From positions 1 to 64,000 of the forward strand of contig NBAZ01000021.1 of assembly GCA_002794735.1 (NCBI GenBank): a DNA stretch of 64,000 bases, given 5' to 3'. Position numbers and translations under genes: made by a program. The notes beneath the pieces are model-generated. The model worked only from the letters and a program-made list of their open reading frames with translations, did not search any database and had not been told where the DNA came from. Below, one piece after another: positions 23,426 through 34,091 of the stretch (position 1 is its first letter; each line of letters opens with the position of its first letter). This stretch comes from Pyrrhoderma lamaoense (Eukaryota > Basidiomycota > Agaricomycetes > Hymenochaetales > Hymenochaetaceae).

Positions 23426-25874
23426 ATCACTGCATACCCCCTTCCCCCAAACAAACGGATATATACTCTTAATTGAAGCTAAATTCTGGGACCTATCGAT
23501 CATGTACCATTTCTCTTATGCTAAAGCTTTGGAGTTGTTTCAAGCTATACATCCTCCTTTTTCTGTGATGGTTCATGCTCGTGTTGTATAATCATTATAC
23601 ACAATCTGTGTCTGTGCAAACAAACACATGAAGAGTTGGATACTCAAAGACTAGGTATTACTAATGCTAAACCGAACATTTTTAGTCGCTTTGGTGATTC
23701 CAGAAGTATTTCACTTCTTTTGTGGATAATCGGCCTTATTGTTATATGATGTTTATATTTCCTTATATCCTTCCCACTAATACACCGGGTGTGCTAGACT
23801 CCTTGTACCCCACTGCATAGGGTACCACAACCCCTACGGGTACTGGTGTACTTACAAGAGCGAGGTGATTCGAACACCGACCGATGATTTTGGAAATCGT
23901 CATACTTTGTGTAGATGATATATAACCTGACCTTACTTATTTGAATAAAGACGTGATTTACCGGGCTAAATCAAAAGAGGGGGGGCGTGATCAATCAGAG
24001 AAAGAGCGTTGGTATTATCACACACGGTACCACATGACGGAACCCCCTCCCCCCCCCCCCCCCCCCAAAAAAAAAAAAGAAAAAAAAAACCAAAAGAACA
24101 AACTGGAAGACAAGGATGGGGTGGGTTATGGTTTTCCATTCGATACAAACGCTCGTTCTTCCACCCCAATTCCTTTCTAAGTTTTCTTTTTTTTAAGATG
24201 GATATGAGAAGAAACTCAGAAGGACTAAGTGCTACTCCACCCCCCTCCCTCTCTTTCGACAACCATCTTCCTACGCATATACATGCCCAGAACGTTACAC
24301 ACCATTTATCTGGTCCCATGAGTCAAAACTTGAAGAGTCGTGATCTGTGTATCGTAAGGTGTGCTGTGTGTGATGTACATGTACACTTAGAAATTGACAG
24401 ACAGACTCGCCCGAGTTTGGGCCTTATTCATCTTATTTCTTTTGTTTCTCTTTTTCCATATTTCTACCAGGTCCCCTAATTCGTGAGAAGGTAGTAGGTA
24501 GTAGTAGTCGAGAAGCCCGGCTCCGTATTTTCATCTAAACCTTCGTCTTCCTTCCGTTTCAGCGATCCTACGTTTCATTAACGAGCACGGTTGTTCCATA
24601 TTCCAACAGAAAGGAGGTGAGGAGTATAAACAAAAAAAGAGGATTGAAATGTCTTTTTTTGAACGAAACACACAGATACGAGAATACATATGTCTATCAA
24701 GGCACGTCACTCTTGATTCATTTCAAGTAGTAAGTAATCCTAAATATCCAAATGAATTAGAAAGAGAAGGGGAAAGAGAAAAGAGAGAAAGAAAACAGGA
24801 TAGTAAGTCAGAAGGACGACATGGGGTGTGTGTAAGCTGATATCATTTCATAAAAAAGAATGAGTTGGATCGAATCATGACCCGGCGTAAAAGAAAATAT
24901 GATACGGATGTGTGTGTATGAAAAGGGACGATGAATTAGAGAATCCCGCAGACAAAAATCAAAGTCGAAGAACAGAGAAAAAAAAAGGGGAGGGGACAAA
25001 TAGGAGTCAACAATGTTACCCCTGAACTGACCCGGAGAAGTTGAGAAGGATTATCCCGAACCGGACCGGAGTGTATGGTTGCAAGCGACTTTCATTATTA
25101 TCACAATTGAAGAATGATGAACAGTATGAATTTATCATTTAGTGAGGAGCTATTATTGGTACACGGAACGTTCGTTATTGATGAGCCGTGAAACAGGACA
25201 TCCAAGTGGATTCAAGACAGAACAAGATATGTAAAACTTGGAAAGTAAAGGGGTGTAGGTAGTAGCGTTAGTTCTAGATAGAGCCACACGACAACTACTA
25301 GAAAGCGTGCCAGATGCAGAAATTATCAACATGAAGGTCAGGCTTGTAGTATTACTAGTAATTACTGTAGTAGATTACAGATTCTTCATTTGTAAGTAGA
25401 TCATCCATATTCAACTTTCCTTCTTTTAAGTTAGTAAATGTAAGATGAAATCAAGAAGCAGCGATACATCAGCATGAATCATGCTGTATACTGACACTTG
25501 TCCGACGTCGAAGAAAAAGAAATGCAAGTAATCGTATCATTCATATGAAGATATCTGATTTATTAAAAAAAAATCGAGTAAGACTAAAGTACAAGCGCGT
25601 ACCTTAAAGTGCTTGGCCCCTCATTACTGTATTACTATTTCTATAGTAGTTTATATTTACTTATGCTTACTTGTCCTGACGTATGAAACTTCCATGGGCG
25701 CGCACACGAACCCCAGGTCGGGATTCGGTCAACAGACGGGCTGAGGTACTTGGGTCCAATGAGGCCTTTTGCGCTTCTTCTTCTTCTTCTTCTTCCTCCT
25801 CCCCCTTCTCCTTTATCCTTCCTCCCTTCTCCTCCCGTCCTCCATTTCCGCATTGGAAATCACGATCAATAACG
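23426..25874. other. Intergenic region with tRNA-like fragment and homopolymers
   Basis: About 2.4 kb. Contains the tRNA-like 3' half near 23855-23903, a C-run followed by an A-run at 24045-24090, and a (TTC)n tract near 25776 just upstream of the GPI-protein gene. The 156-codon frame at 24009-24479 starts in this low-complexity run and is not supported. Confidence 0.5.
23855..23903 (-). other. tRNA-Trp-like 3' half with B box (fragment or SINE head)
   Basis: Read on the minus strand, an anticodon-arm-like hairpin has a TTCCAAA loop (anticodon CCA, complement of 23891-23893). It is followed by a short variable region and a T-arm containing GTTCGAATC, a match to the Pol III B-box consensus (complement of 23867-23875). 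The T-stem pairs four of five bases. The 5' acceptor strand, D-arm and A box are not visible in the upstream 60 bp, so it cannot be a working tRNA gene as read. Beyond the T-arm, 23780-23855 is richer in GC than its flanks, which would suit a tRNA-derived SINE body. Confidence 0.4.
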
Positions 25875-26768
25875 ATGCATACGTACACCGTAACGGTAGC
25901 TTTCATCTCTCTCGCTCTTCTTAATGGTACGCAGCCCTTCTCTTCCTTTTTTTTTTATCTCAATGGCATGCTCCCCGATCTGTATAATTGTAATGTAATA
26001 GTCACGCTTATTCTCGTTGTTGAATGTTACAGTTGTACGCGCACAGGTGTCCACAGCAGACATAGCTGCTATAGGATTCCAAGATGACAACTTACAAGGT
26101 CAAGCAGTTGGTACGGGAGCAGACGGCACAACCTATATCCTCTCAGGGACGTTCGGTACTTTCGATGCCCCCTTCACAGGTATGCCCCACTCCCCCTCTA
26201 CTTTCTTACCCTCCCCACACATCCAACTAAAACCAAAACATATCAATTAAACGCCTTTACTCACTTACCACTTCATTCAACAGTAACGGTCGTAGAAGAC
26301 GCAACACACGTCTCCGAACACGCCGTGGTCGAGATGACAGAAGGAACGCTAAACGTGAACATCCAGTGCGGTCTATCAGGCAACAACGCGATATGCACCG
26401 AAGAAGTGAGCGAAGGCACCGACGCGACTACTCAAACTATCTCTGGGACGTTCTCCTCGGCTGAGATACCCGTCGTCACCGGTTCGAACACTTTCCCTTC
26501 TTCTACGGCGGCGAGTGTCACGTTCTCTAGTGCGTCTGCGTCTGCGTCTGCGACGGGATCGGATTCGTTGAGTGTGTTGCCTGCGCAGATTACGGTGACG
26601 ACGAAGACGAGTGCGACTGTTACGAGTGGGATAAGTAGCTCGTCTGGTAGCTCGTCGAGTGCCTCTCGGGTTACGGATTTCGGTATCAATGGTGCTGGTG
26701 CTGGAATTATCATCGCCGGACTCGGAGTTTTATTCTCCACGGCCTTTGTGACCCTTTCAAATTTCTAA
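25875..26768 (+). CDS. Small secreted, probably GPI-anchored cell-surface protein
   Basis: Three exons (25875-25926, 26033-26179, 26284-26768) join in frame to 227 residues. The N-terminus MHTYTVTVAFISLALLN followed by VVRAQV is a typical signal peptide with a cleavage site after an Ala. The mature part has a GTGADGTTYILSGTF repeat-like segment, echoed later by TDATTQTISGTFSS. It has only two cysteines (QCGLSGNNAIC). A Ser/Thr-rich stretch of about 80 residues, likely O-mannosylated, leads to a hydrophobic C-terminus (GAGIIIAGLGVLFSTAFVTL). This is the layout of fungal GPI-anchored wall proteins. No enzymatic domain is visible. Confidence 0.8.
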
Positions 26769-27668
26769 ACTACAAAGCATAGGACGAATTGTTTTTTCGG
26801 GATTTTCTTTTTTTTTCATTTTATTCTATATCCCGTGGACTTTTTTTTTTTCATCGGTACCATGGGATACTCTCTAACGTACATACATTGAAGATTATTC
26901 GTATTATGGTGTTTTTATTCCTAGGTTTTGTTACTATTTAAGGGAAGAAAAGATCATATGATCGTTGTGTTCTCATTTATTATCACAAGTTTCCTCTGCC
27001 TTATCAAGTTCAATGATCCTCTTCCTCTACAAAGGCTAAGATGCACAATCTTTTTTCAAATTAATAGCTCCAAAGATGGGTTAATGATAGTGAAAGATCC
27101 AATTGTTTCAACTATTACCGCATTTAGACCAGAAGAGTTACATTGAAGATACTTTGACTAGAAAATCCTTGTTGAGGGGAACTTACTAACCCCATTTTGG
27201 AACGTATTGAAAAACATTTTGAGTCTACTCACACAATACCGCTAACCATTCAAGTCATTCCAACCCAAAAACAAAGTTATATACGTATCACCCGGGAACA
27301 AATCAAGCGTGGTATGTCCAAAACAACATTCCACCACTACTTTGCTTTCAATCCGTGTCTTTGTACGTTCGTCCAGATTGCCAATATTATAGGTTATCAT
27401 TGAATATACCTCTTCCTATTTATGGCAAAATAGGATAACTTTCCCTTCTTGATGAATGACGGGGGTTATCGTAATCTTCCCCACTCCAGGGAGTCTAGAC
27501 AACTTTGCTTTCGTAATCCTAGCCCCAGATAATGAAACCAATATTTTTCCAAAATTCTTTTGGATGGGTCCATAGTTTCTTCGACCTTTCTCTTTATATA
27601 TAAAAAGCAAAGGTCGTGAAGGAGAAAAAAAACAAGGGGTGTTGGATGGTTCTTTTCCCTCTTGAGTG
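26769..27668. other. Intergenic region
   Basis: About 0.9 kb, T-rich directly after the GPI-protein stop. Small open frames on both strands (27197-27403 plus; 27416-27690 minus) show no recognisable family and no clear splice partners. Confidence 0.45.
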
Positions 27669-28322
27669 ATGATGTCTGGTGCAGTGACAACTAGGACATC
27701 GGCTTACGCAGTTAAGCCTACGTATAAACCGGTTGGAAAGAACGTTGAGCATAGGCCTCAAACCAAGCCTACGTCTGCGCCTAAAGGAGTTTTGAAAAAG
27801 CAAGACAAGGTCTCGCCGAGTACGTCAAAGACCCAGAAAACAATTAATCCGGTGGCCAGTGTTGCCGAACCAAAACGAGAACGACCCAAGGTGTCTGCTT
27901 CGTTCGCGGAGCAGCCTGTGTCCAAGGTATCGTCATCTTCAACAGAACAAATAAGGACGTTATTGTGGGGATGTATCAGGAAACGACGTAGAGCCGAAGA
28001 GATCGTACGTAGCTATGAGGATAATTGGAGTGCTACCTCTGAGCTCCTTGGAGGGAAAAAAACAAAAAAGATCAAGGACGAGCTGCTTATTATGAAGTGT
28101 AAGCTAGCTCTTTATTCACTTGAGGTTAATCGGCTTGAGACTGCGATGAGGCGCCTTGGTGAGTTCCCGGCTGGTGATGTGGGTAAAAGTGACTATGAGA
28201 TGATCGCTGTGGAGGCTATGGCGAAACATGGGGAGATGCTCAGAGTGATCAATAACAATAGTAAGGCAATCTTAGAAGGCCAGAAGTATTTATCTGAGAG
28301 CGAAGTCACTTCATGTAAGTGA
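27669..28322 (+). CDS. Hypothetical basic coiled-coil protein
   Basis: A single-exon frame of about 217 residues beginning MMSGAV at 27669 (a second ATG follows at 27672). The first 90 residues are Lys/Pro/Ser-rich and look disordered. The rest is helical with heptad-like spacing, including IRTLLWGCIRKRRRAEEIVR and CKLALYSLEVNRLETAMRRL. A coiled coil or helical bundle is likely. I do not recognise a family. Coding is supported by length and codon-periodic composition only, with no introns to confirm it. Confidence 0.55.
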   Translation: MMSGAVTTRTSAYAVKPTYKPVGKNVEHRPQTKPTSAPKGVLKKQDKVSPSTSKTQKTINPVASVAEPKRERPKVSASFAEQPVSKVSSSSTEQIRTLLWGCIRKRRRAEEIVRSYEDNWSATSELLGGKKTKKIKDELLIMKCKLALYSLEVNRLETAMRRLGEFPAGDVGKSDYEMIAVEAMAKHGEMLRVINNNSKAILEGQKYLSESEVTSCK

Positions 28323-28907
28323 AGAGTATAGCCCATACGTTATCCGGATCAGAAGTAAAAATTGACAAATAGTATACGAATTATTTTGAAAATGATTGTT
28401 ACGTTAAAGTGTAATATTAAACGCATTTTAGTGCCATGTTTCTTTTTATTAAACCCGCATGGAACTGAAATGCCACAACCTTTTATTTCTCCTTAAGAAA
28501 AAAAACTGTATTGTGGCTTGGGCTCAGCCGTGAGAAGAAATCTATTTTTAAATATAAAGAAAGAAGTTTACTAGAAGTTTGATCACGGATTATTTGAATG
28601 TGACGACCTATAAACATATGCTTCTAGAGTCCTGCTAGATATAAAAAAAAATGTCTAATCTGAAAGCAAGTCGTAAATTTGCAATACGAAGTTTTGGTTG
28701 CGTAAAGCGAGATTAGGCGAACAGTCGGCCATGAACCACACACGCCGCATCTTTATACGATCAAGAGAGAGAAACAAGACAAGACAGGACCACATCTCAC
28801 CTTGGTTCAAATTTGTCACTCTAACCACCATCTCATTTTTTTTTCTCTTCTCACCATTTCACCTATACTAATCACTAACTTTGTCAAACGTCACCGAAAC
28901 AACAACG
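28323..28907. other. Intergenic region upstream of the SH3 gene
   Basis: About 0.58 kb, AT-rich. Nothing recognised; the 3' half is the presumed promoter, with a T-run before the start. Confidence 0.45.
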
Positions 28908-29992
28908 ATGCATACGGCGTCACAGTCATCAGCCTTGTTATCCCATATCGTCGCACAGACGCAGTCCAACCTAGACTTTCTTGTGTCACAGAATCACCTC
29001 ACAGCATCAGACGTTGCTGGTATCCTCTCTAAACTTTCTATTCTCCAAACAGGTCATGGTGAGTCACCACCGAGTCCCGTACTGTCTGTTGCCGAGCGTA
29101 CACGCCAAATGTCCTTGATGGAGAGAGAGAATTGGGTTCCTGAACGGGCACCTTCTCCTCCTAAAGCTGTCATGCCGATTCGACGAGTCGTCCCTCCTCC
29201 ACCAACTCCAATCCTACCAAGGAACCCACAAGCAAAGGCTCTTTGGGATTATAACCCGGATGGGACGGTGTGCAAAACTCTATATCAGTGAATAACGTAT
29301 AGCAAACTGAACTTCACTCACCTACAGGACCCCAATGACTTATCCTTCCGAGCAGGAGATATAATTGAAATCGTCTCAGAGACAAACGTGGACTGGTGGA
29401 CTGGAAAGCTGAACGGACGTCAAGGTCTTTTCCCTTCGAATTACGTTGAGAAGTTGCCTGATGTCCGAGATGCACCCGCCTCACCTGGACGTGCGCCTAT
29501 CCCTGTTCCAGCGCCCACTGGTTCATCATATGGACGTTTTCCACCCTCGAATGAATACCAGGCCCCTCCTCCCTTCCCCTCGGGACCGAGTTCATATAAC
29601 GCTCCTCCTCCCCCTCCGCCTTCATGGAATGGGCCTCCACAGCCATATAACGCATATAACGAGAAGCCGCAGCCGCAGCAACAGGTTTACGCCCCTGCTC
29701 CCGCTCCGGTGCAAGCGCCTCCTGAACCCGAGAAGAAGAAGAGTAAATTTGGTGGCCTGGGAACAACGGTTAGTACATATGACTCTTTTGTGATCTCCTT
29801 TTTGTACCCCTCGTCTCATCTGGAAGCATTGTTTTTAGATGGCGAACTCTGCCGCCGGGGGTGTTGGCTTTGGCGCAGGTAAGCATAGATCGCGAAGTTA
29901 CTCCATCCTAGTGAAACCTTGAAACGCTAACCCCCTTTCCCTTCCAAATAGGTGCTGCTATAGGCAGTGGAATCATCAACTCGATTTTTTAA
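28908..29992 (+). CDS. SH3-domain protein of the Lsb1/Pin3 type (actin-patch adaptor)
   Basis: Four exons (28908-29267, 29328-29768, 29839-29878, 29952-29992) give 293 residues. The N-terminal 60 residues are helical (LLSHIVAQTQSNLDFLV, LTASDVAGILSKL), as in yeast Lsb1/Lsb2. The SH3 domain starts at about residue 108: KALWDYNPDGTDPNDLSF, then GDIIEIV, DWWTGKL and GRQGLFPSNYVEKL, containing the ALYDY-like, WW and PSNYV binding-surface residues. A Pro/Tyr-rich segment follows. The tail ANSAAGGVGFGAGAAIGSGI is characteristic of the basidiomycete members. Yeast homologs bind Las17/WASP and tune actin assembly at endocytic sites. The ATG at 28908 is chosen over an in-frame upstream TTG. Confidence 0.9.
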
Positions 29993-30419
29993 CCCACTTT
30001 TTCGTACACTAATACTGATAGAACTGCCTTATATGTATAAGACTTTTCGTTCCCTCCTCCTTTCCCATTCTTCTTCTAACTACCTTATCAATCTATTCAT
30101 TGTATCTCTCGGACTAATCTTCTACTTTGAATAACAGCCTGTGCTACAGTATTCCTGCATTCTTGATGACTTTTTTTTTGTTCCAATTGCCACTCCTCCT
30201 TAAGCCTGTGAACGAGAACCCGTGGTAAAAATAGGGTTACGATACCCCATATCAGAGTTTAAAAAAATATGAAATCATATGAACTAAAACACGTGGAAGC
30301 ACATCTCTTTCGACATCGGCTATGCATCAGGACCAAATTGGGATTCTATTGCTCTTCACAAAGCTATAAAGTAAACCTAAAAGCCTTCCTTCTCACACCC
30401 TTTTCTTCCACTAGCTACC
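29993..30419. other. Intergenic region
   Basis: About 0.43 kb between SH3 gene and the POT1-like gene. T/C-rich 3' UTR then promoter; nothing else seen. Confidence 0.4.
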
Positions 30420-32316
30420 ATGTCCATGCCTAGGATCCCGACGAGCACCATGTCTCATAATCGTCGCAAGAGCCCTCAACATAATCCGGAAACAACAACG
30501 ATCTTCGAAGATGCGTCATTGAAGAAGCACTGGTCGGACATTGAACACGCTCTTTCCCATAACGGTAACTCTAAGGACGAAAATGGGTGGATTGAAGGGC
30601 AAATCCACGAAATACATATCACACAAAAAGAGATTGAGATCTTACTCGTCCCTTCTAATGATACCTGCAGAAGGTCTTTAGGACTAGACATACTTCGTGT
30701 TTTCATTACGTGCCCGAATTACTTCTTGTTCACTTTTGCCATCAATCAAGTTGTGAAAATATCACTTAGAGGCGCTCGGGTTGTTAAGGATCTGTCAAGA
30801 AAGGATAGTAATAATACTATGGGATCGCTTTCTCTTATCTTTGCTACTGGAGCTGCTATTCAATCTGTACGAAAGGGTATCTTTATGCAAGACGGGGCTA
30901 TTATTGATTCATGGGAAGGTAAAGTTTGATCTTTTCGATTTATACTCCCCTTCTAGTACTATATCTCTTTAACAAGAAAAAATATATAACTAATCTATTG
31001 CGTTGGGGCTGGTGTTATGTGTAGCGAAAGATAACCTCGAGGGCGCTTACATCTTACCTGAAGTTGATTTTGAATTACTTTCTTTATCCGAATCAGAAGT
31101 AGGGACACCAAGGGTCGTCTCGTCCCTATCGAATAGTCCAAATACGAACCAAGTTGCGCTCCCACCACTAACAAATTCAAGTCTAGACGTGAGGTCTTCA
31201 GATGATATATTTGATGTCAGTCGCCCTTCCCCCGTCCATACCCTTTTTTGTCCCATTCCCTCGCATCAGTCAAATAATATATATTGCTTTCTCGCATTGA
31301 CTTTGTATGGGTTTTATTAACATGATCGCCTAATTATAGATTGACTCTTGTCCGCATCTGAATACCCTTTACAACCATGTGAACAAGTTTGTCCCGATTT
31401 TCGGTGTTGTCGTATCAATCAAACCTATGAATACGTCAGCAACAGGAAGTAAGTATGAAAATAAGAATTCAGTTTCAATCTTTTCAATTATCATACAACT
31501 AATCTACCACAACACCCCTCCCCCTCCCCCTTCCACCTCCCGACCCAACCTCAACCTATAATCTTAGGTACCTTCATAAACATGACAATCGCCGACGGTC
31601 AAACGTCTAACGAGAACAACAACACGAACAACGGAGGCCGATTCCAACTCACCTGTTTCCGCAACGCCAATTCGCCTACAGACTCGCGTGACCTCCCACT
31701 TCTCCAAGTAGGCGACGCCGTACTTTTTAGGAGTGTGAAGATCAAGCATTGGGAGTCGACTGATAAGCTTATCGGGACTGTGTATAATTATCTGATGGAT
31801 TATGTTGTTTTTAGGCCTGGTAGAGAATCTAGGGATGAGACTTATTCAGGGAGTTTTGGGACGGCGGAGAGTGGGAATGAGGTAGGGATGGGGAAAATGG
31901 TTCTACCACCACATGTCAATGATATCTCGACTTTGGGCCCAACTGTAGCGACGTTCTATAGAGCTGCGTACACCCAACAGGAGAAGTTCGTACGGCTTTT
32001 AGAAGCTGTTCATCATCACCCGCAACAACAGACACAGATGATAATGAGGAATACTAAGAATCCAATTCTGGGTTCAGCCCCGATTCCGATGTCTCCATCA
32101 TCTAACTTTGCGATCAATCCTAACAACTCTAATCCCAACCCCAGTCCTAACATTACTTTAGGGAGTGGCTCTCTTTATCCTTCTCTGACGCCTTTGACTC
32201 CCGGGTCTCAGGCTGTAGGATCCCCTCTTCGTCCTTCTTCGCCTGGGATCCCCAAACCTCAAGGTGGAGGACCGTACTCGTTAAAAGCCGTTTACACGAA
32301 ACTCTATACTTCTTGA
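30420..32316 (+). CDS. POT1: POT1-like telomeric single-strand DNA-binding protein (Telo_bind OB fold)
   Basis: Four exons (30420-30918, 31025-31215, 31340-31448, 31568-32316) join in frame to 515 residues. The central block has the layout of the POT1/Cdc13 OB fold: FVPIFGVVVSIKPMNTSA, INMTIADGQ, RFQLTCFRNA, LPLLQVGDAVLFRSVKIKHW and LIGTVYN, which parallels the KPP, ITD, LTCLLF and GDIVRFHRLKI strands of POT1. The N-terminal 165 residues may form another OB-like domain (WIEGQIHEIHI, NQVVKISLRGARVV). The last 100 residues are Asn/Ser/Pro-rich. POT1 caps the telomeric 3' overhang and regulates telomerase within shelterin. The call rests on pattern resemblance, not on a search; another OB-fold ssDNA-binding protein is possible. 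Confidence 0.68.
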
Positions 32317-34091
32317 TTTATTTTCTAACTTGATTCCTCTTCCCCTTCCCTTCGTATGGGAACTCTTGATCTTTCTCAAGTGACGGTTAAGACATAATCT
32401 CCTCCCCCCGCCTAGACAAAAAAAAACCGTTGCTACATCATACACAAACATACACACATACATACATACATACACACGGTACATAAAACAGGCTCATAAA
32501 CGCAACCTCATACACATCTCATACACATCTATATACACAGTCACACTTACACATGTGTACACAAACACAAAAAACGACGAGGTAACCATTCTATCTCGTT
32601 CTCCTATCTTCTATTGTAACATCGTACTCTGTAACCCTTCAAGCTTGTAATCTCGTCCAATGTATCATCTATCCCTACTCCATTAGTCTAACCGGTGTCA
32701 TTTTCCTGACTGTATCGTATCTGCTTTATCTCTTCTTACTTACTTACTTGCTTGCTTGGATGCTTTGTTTACTTTGATCTGCTCTCACTTCCTGCTTTCA
32801 AGTTGTTGTTTTCAGTTTTGGCTTTTGTTTTTGGCTTTTGGTTTTGGTCTTGTGATGTTTTGCGTTTTGGTTTTTGAAATTATTCTGTAGTATTCTCCCC
32901 TCGAACGAACTTCAAAAGGAGATAGAAATCTCAGGACTCCAATCTCGATCTACGTAGCTCACAGCCTTGTTTCCACCATTTTTCCATTCATTCCACATAT
33001 ACATATATTTACAATGTTGAATATCGTAACTAGCACTAGAACTTAGCGACAATAGTCCTACTTCAAGTCGTCTATTACGGTAAACCTTCCCCCCCCAACA
33101 TACACACCGGGGCGGGCCTACAACACCCCCCTCCTAGTATCACTATCAATGAACCAAGATCTTTTAGTGGCTACCTATAGTGTATCGTCCATTTCACAAC
33201 TTCACATCTATGGATATTTGGACGTATAACCCCTATTTATATTTGTTAAATTGTGACTTGTAGATTAAAGACACTATGAGCTACGAATGCTGTGAAACGA
33301 ATCATAACACACTCACACACTCACACACACTTTCTTTGTCTCCCGTTCATTCTTCCCTTTCCCGGAAACTTCACCCGTTTCCAAAAGAAACACATAAAGT
33401 AATGAATAAGTAAACGTGATCGTACATTTCAATCGTCCCAGTATGACTTGGAGTCAGCTAAGATAGAGTTCAATTTCAATTCCAATACTCTTTTCTATCT
33501 CACCTATCTTGTTCATTCAACTCATATCCGATACATAAGGTTTTCTAGCCCAAGAGGACAGAAAGAAACCAAGAAAAGTATCTGAAATCCCTTTAAAAGG
33601 GACAGGAAAGGGAATAAGACAGTGAGGAGGATAGTAAAAAAAATGTTAAAGAAACATTGATAGTGACAGCGGACATATAGTAAAGAGACTTTGAAAGCAG
33701 TAGACTAGTTGCTGTAGGTCTATCCTGATATTTCGTTACTTGATACACAAGAGTAAAATACGTTTGGAGTGGACGATGGACAAACATCAGACATAAACTG
33801 AGGCTGGAACAGACTCAGAATGACATATAATCTTGATAAAAATATGCTAAAGGAAGAAAAAATATGAAGTGAACACGAGAGAGGTGAAGGGGATAGCGAA
33901 AGAGAAAAGAGAGAACGTTGATGAGATTTGACCAAGACACATTGTTGTTTTCTAATGCGAACTGTAATCATGAGAAGAAGAGGAAATGTGCTTTCCTTAT
34001 TGTTCAAAGCAATAATGATGGATGAAGAGAGGAAAGGAGCCACAAAACTAGATCAAACAAAAAGAGGACGCCAAAATGATATGAAAACATT
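32317..34091. other. Intergenic region between convergent genes
   Basis: About 1.8 kb. Contains a (CATA)n/(CA)n-rich patch at 32440-32480 and C-rich short runs near 33090 and 33125. No gene supported. Both flanking genes end here, so 3' UTRs lie at each side. Confidence 0.5.

Noticed and set aside
24009..24479. 156-codon plus-strand frame beginning with a Pro run
   Set aside because: It arises from a C/A homopolymer tract; no recognisable protein sequence follows and no splice sites support it.
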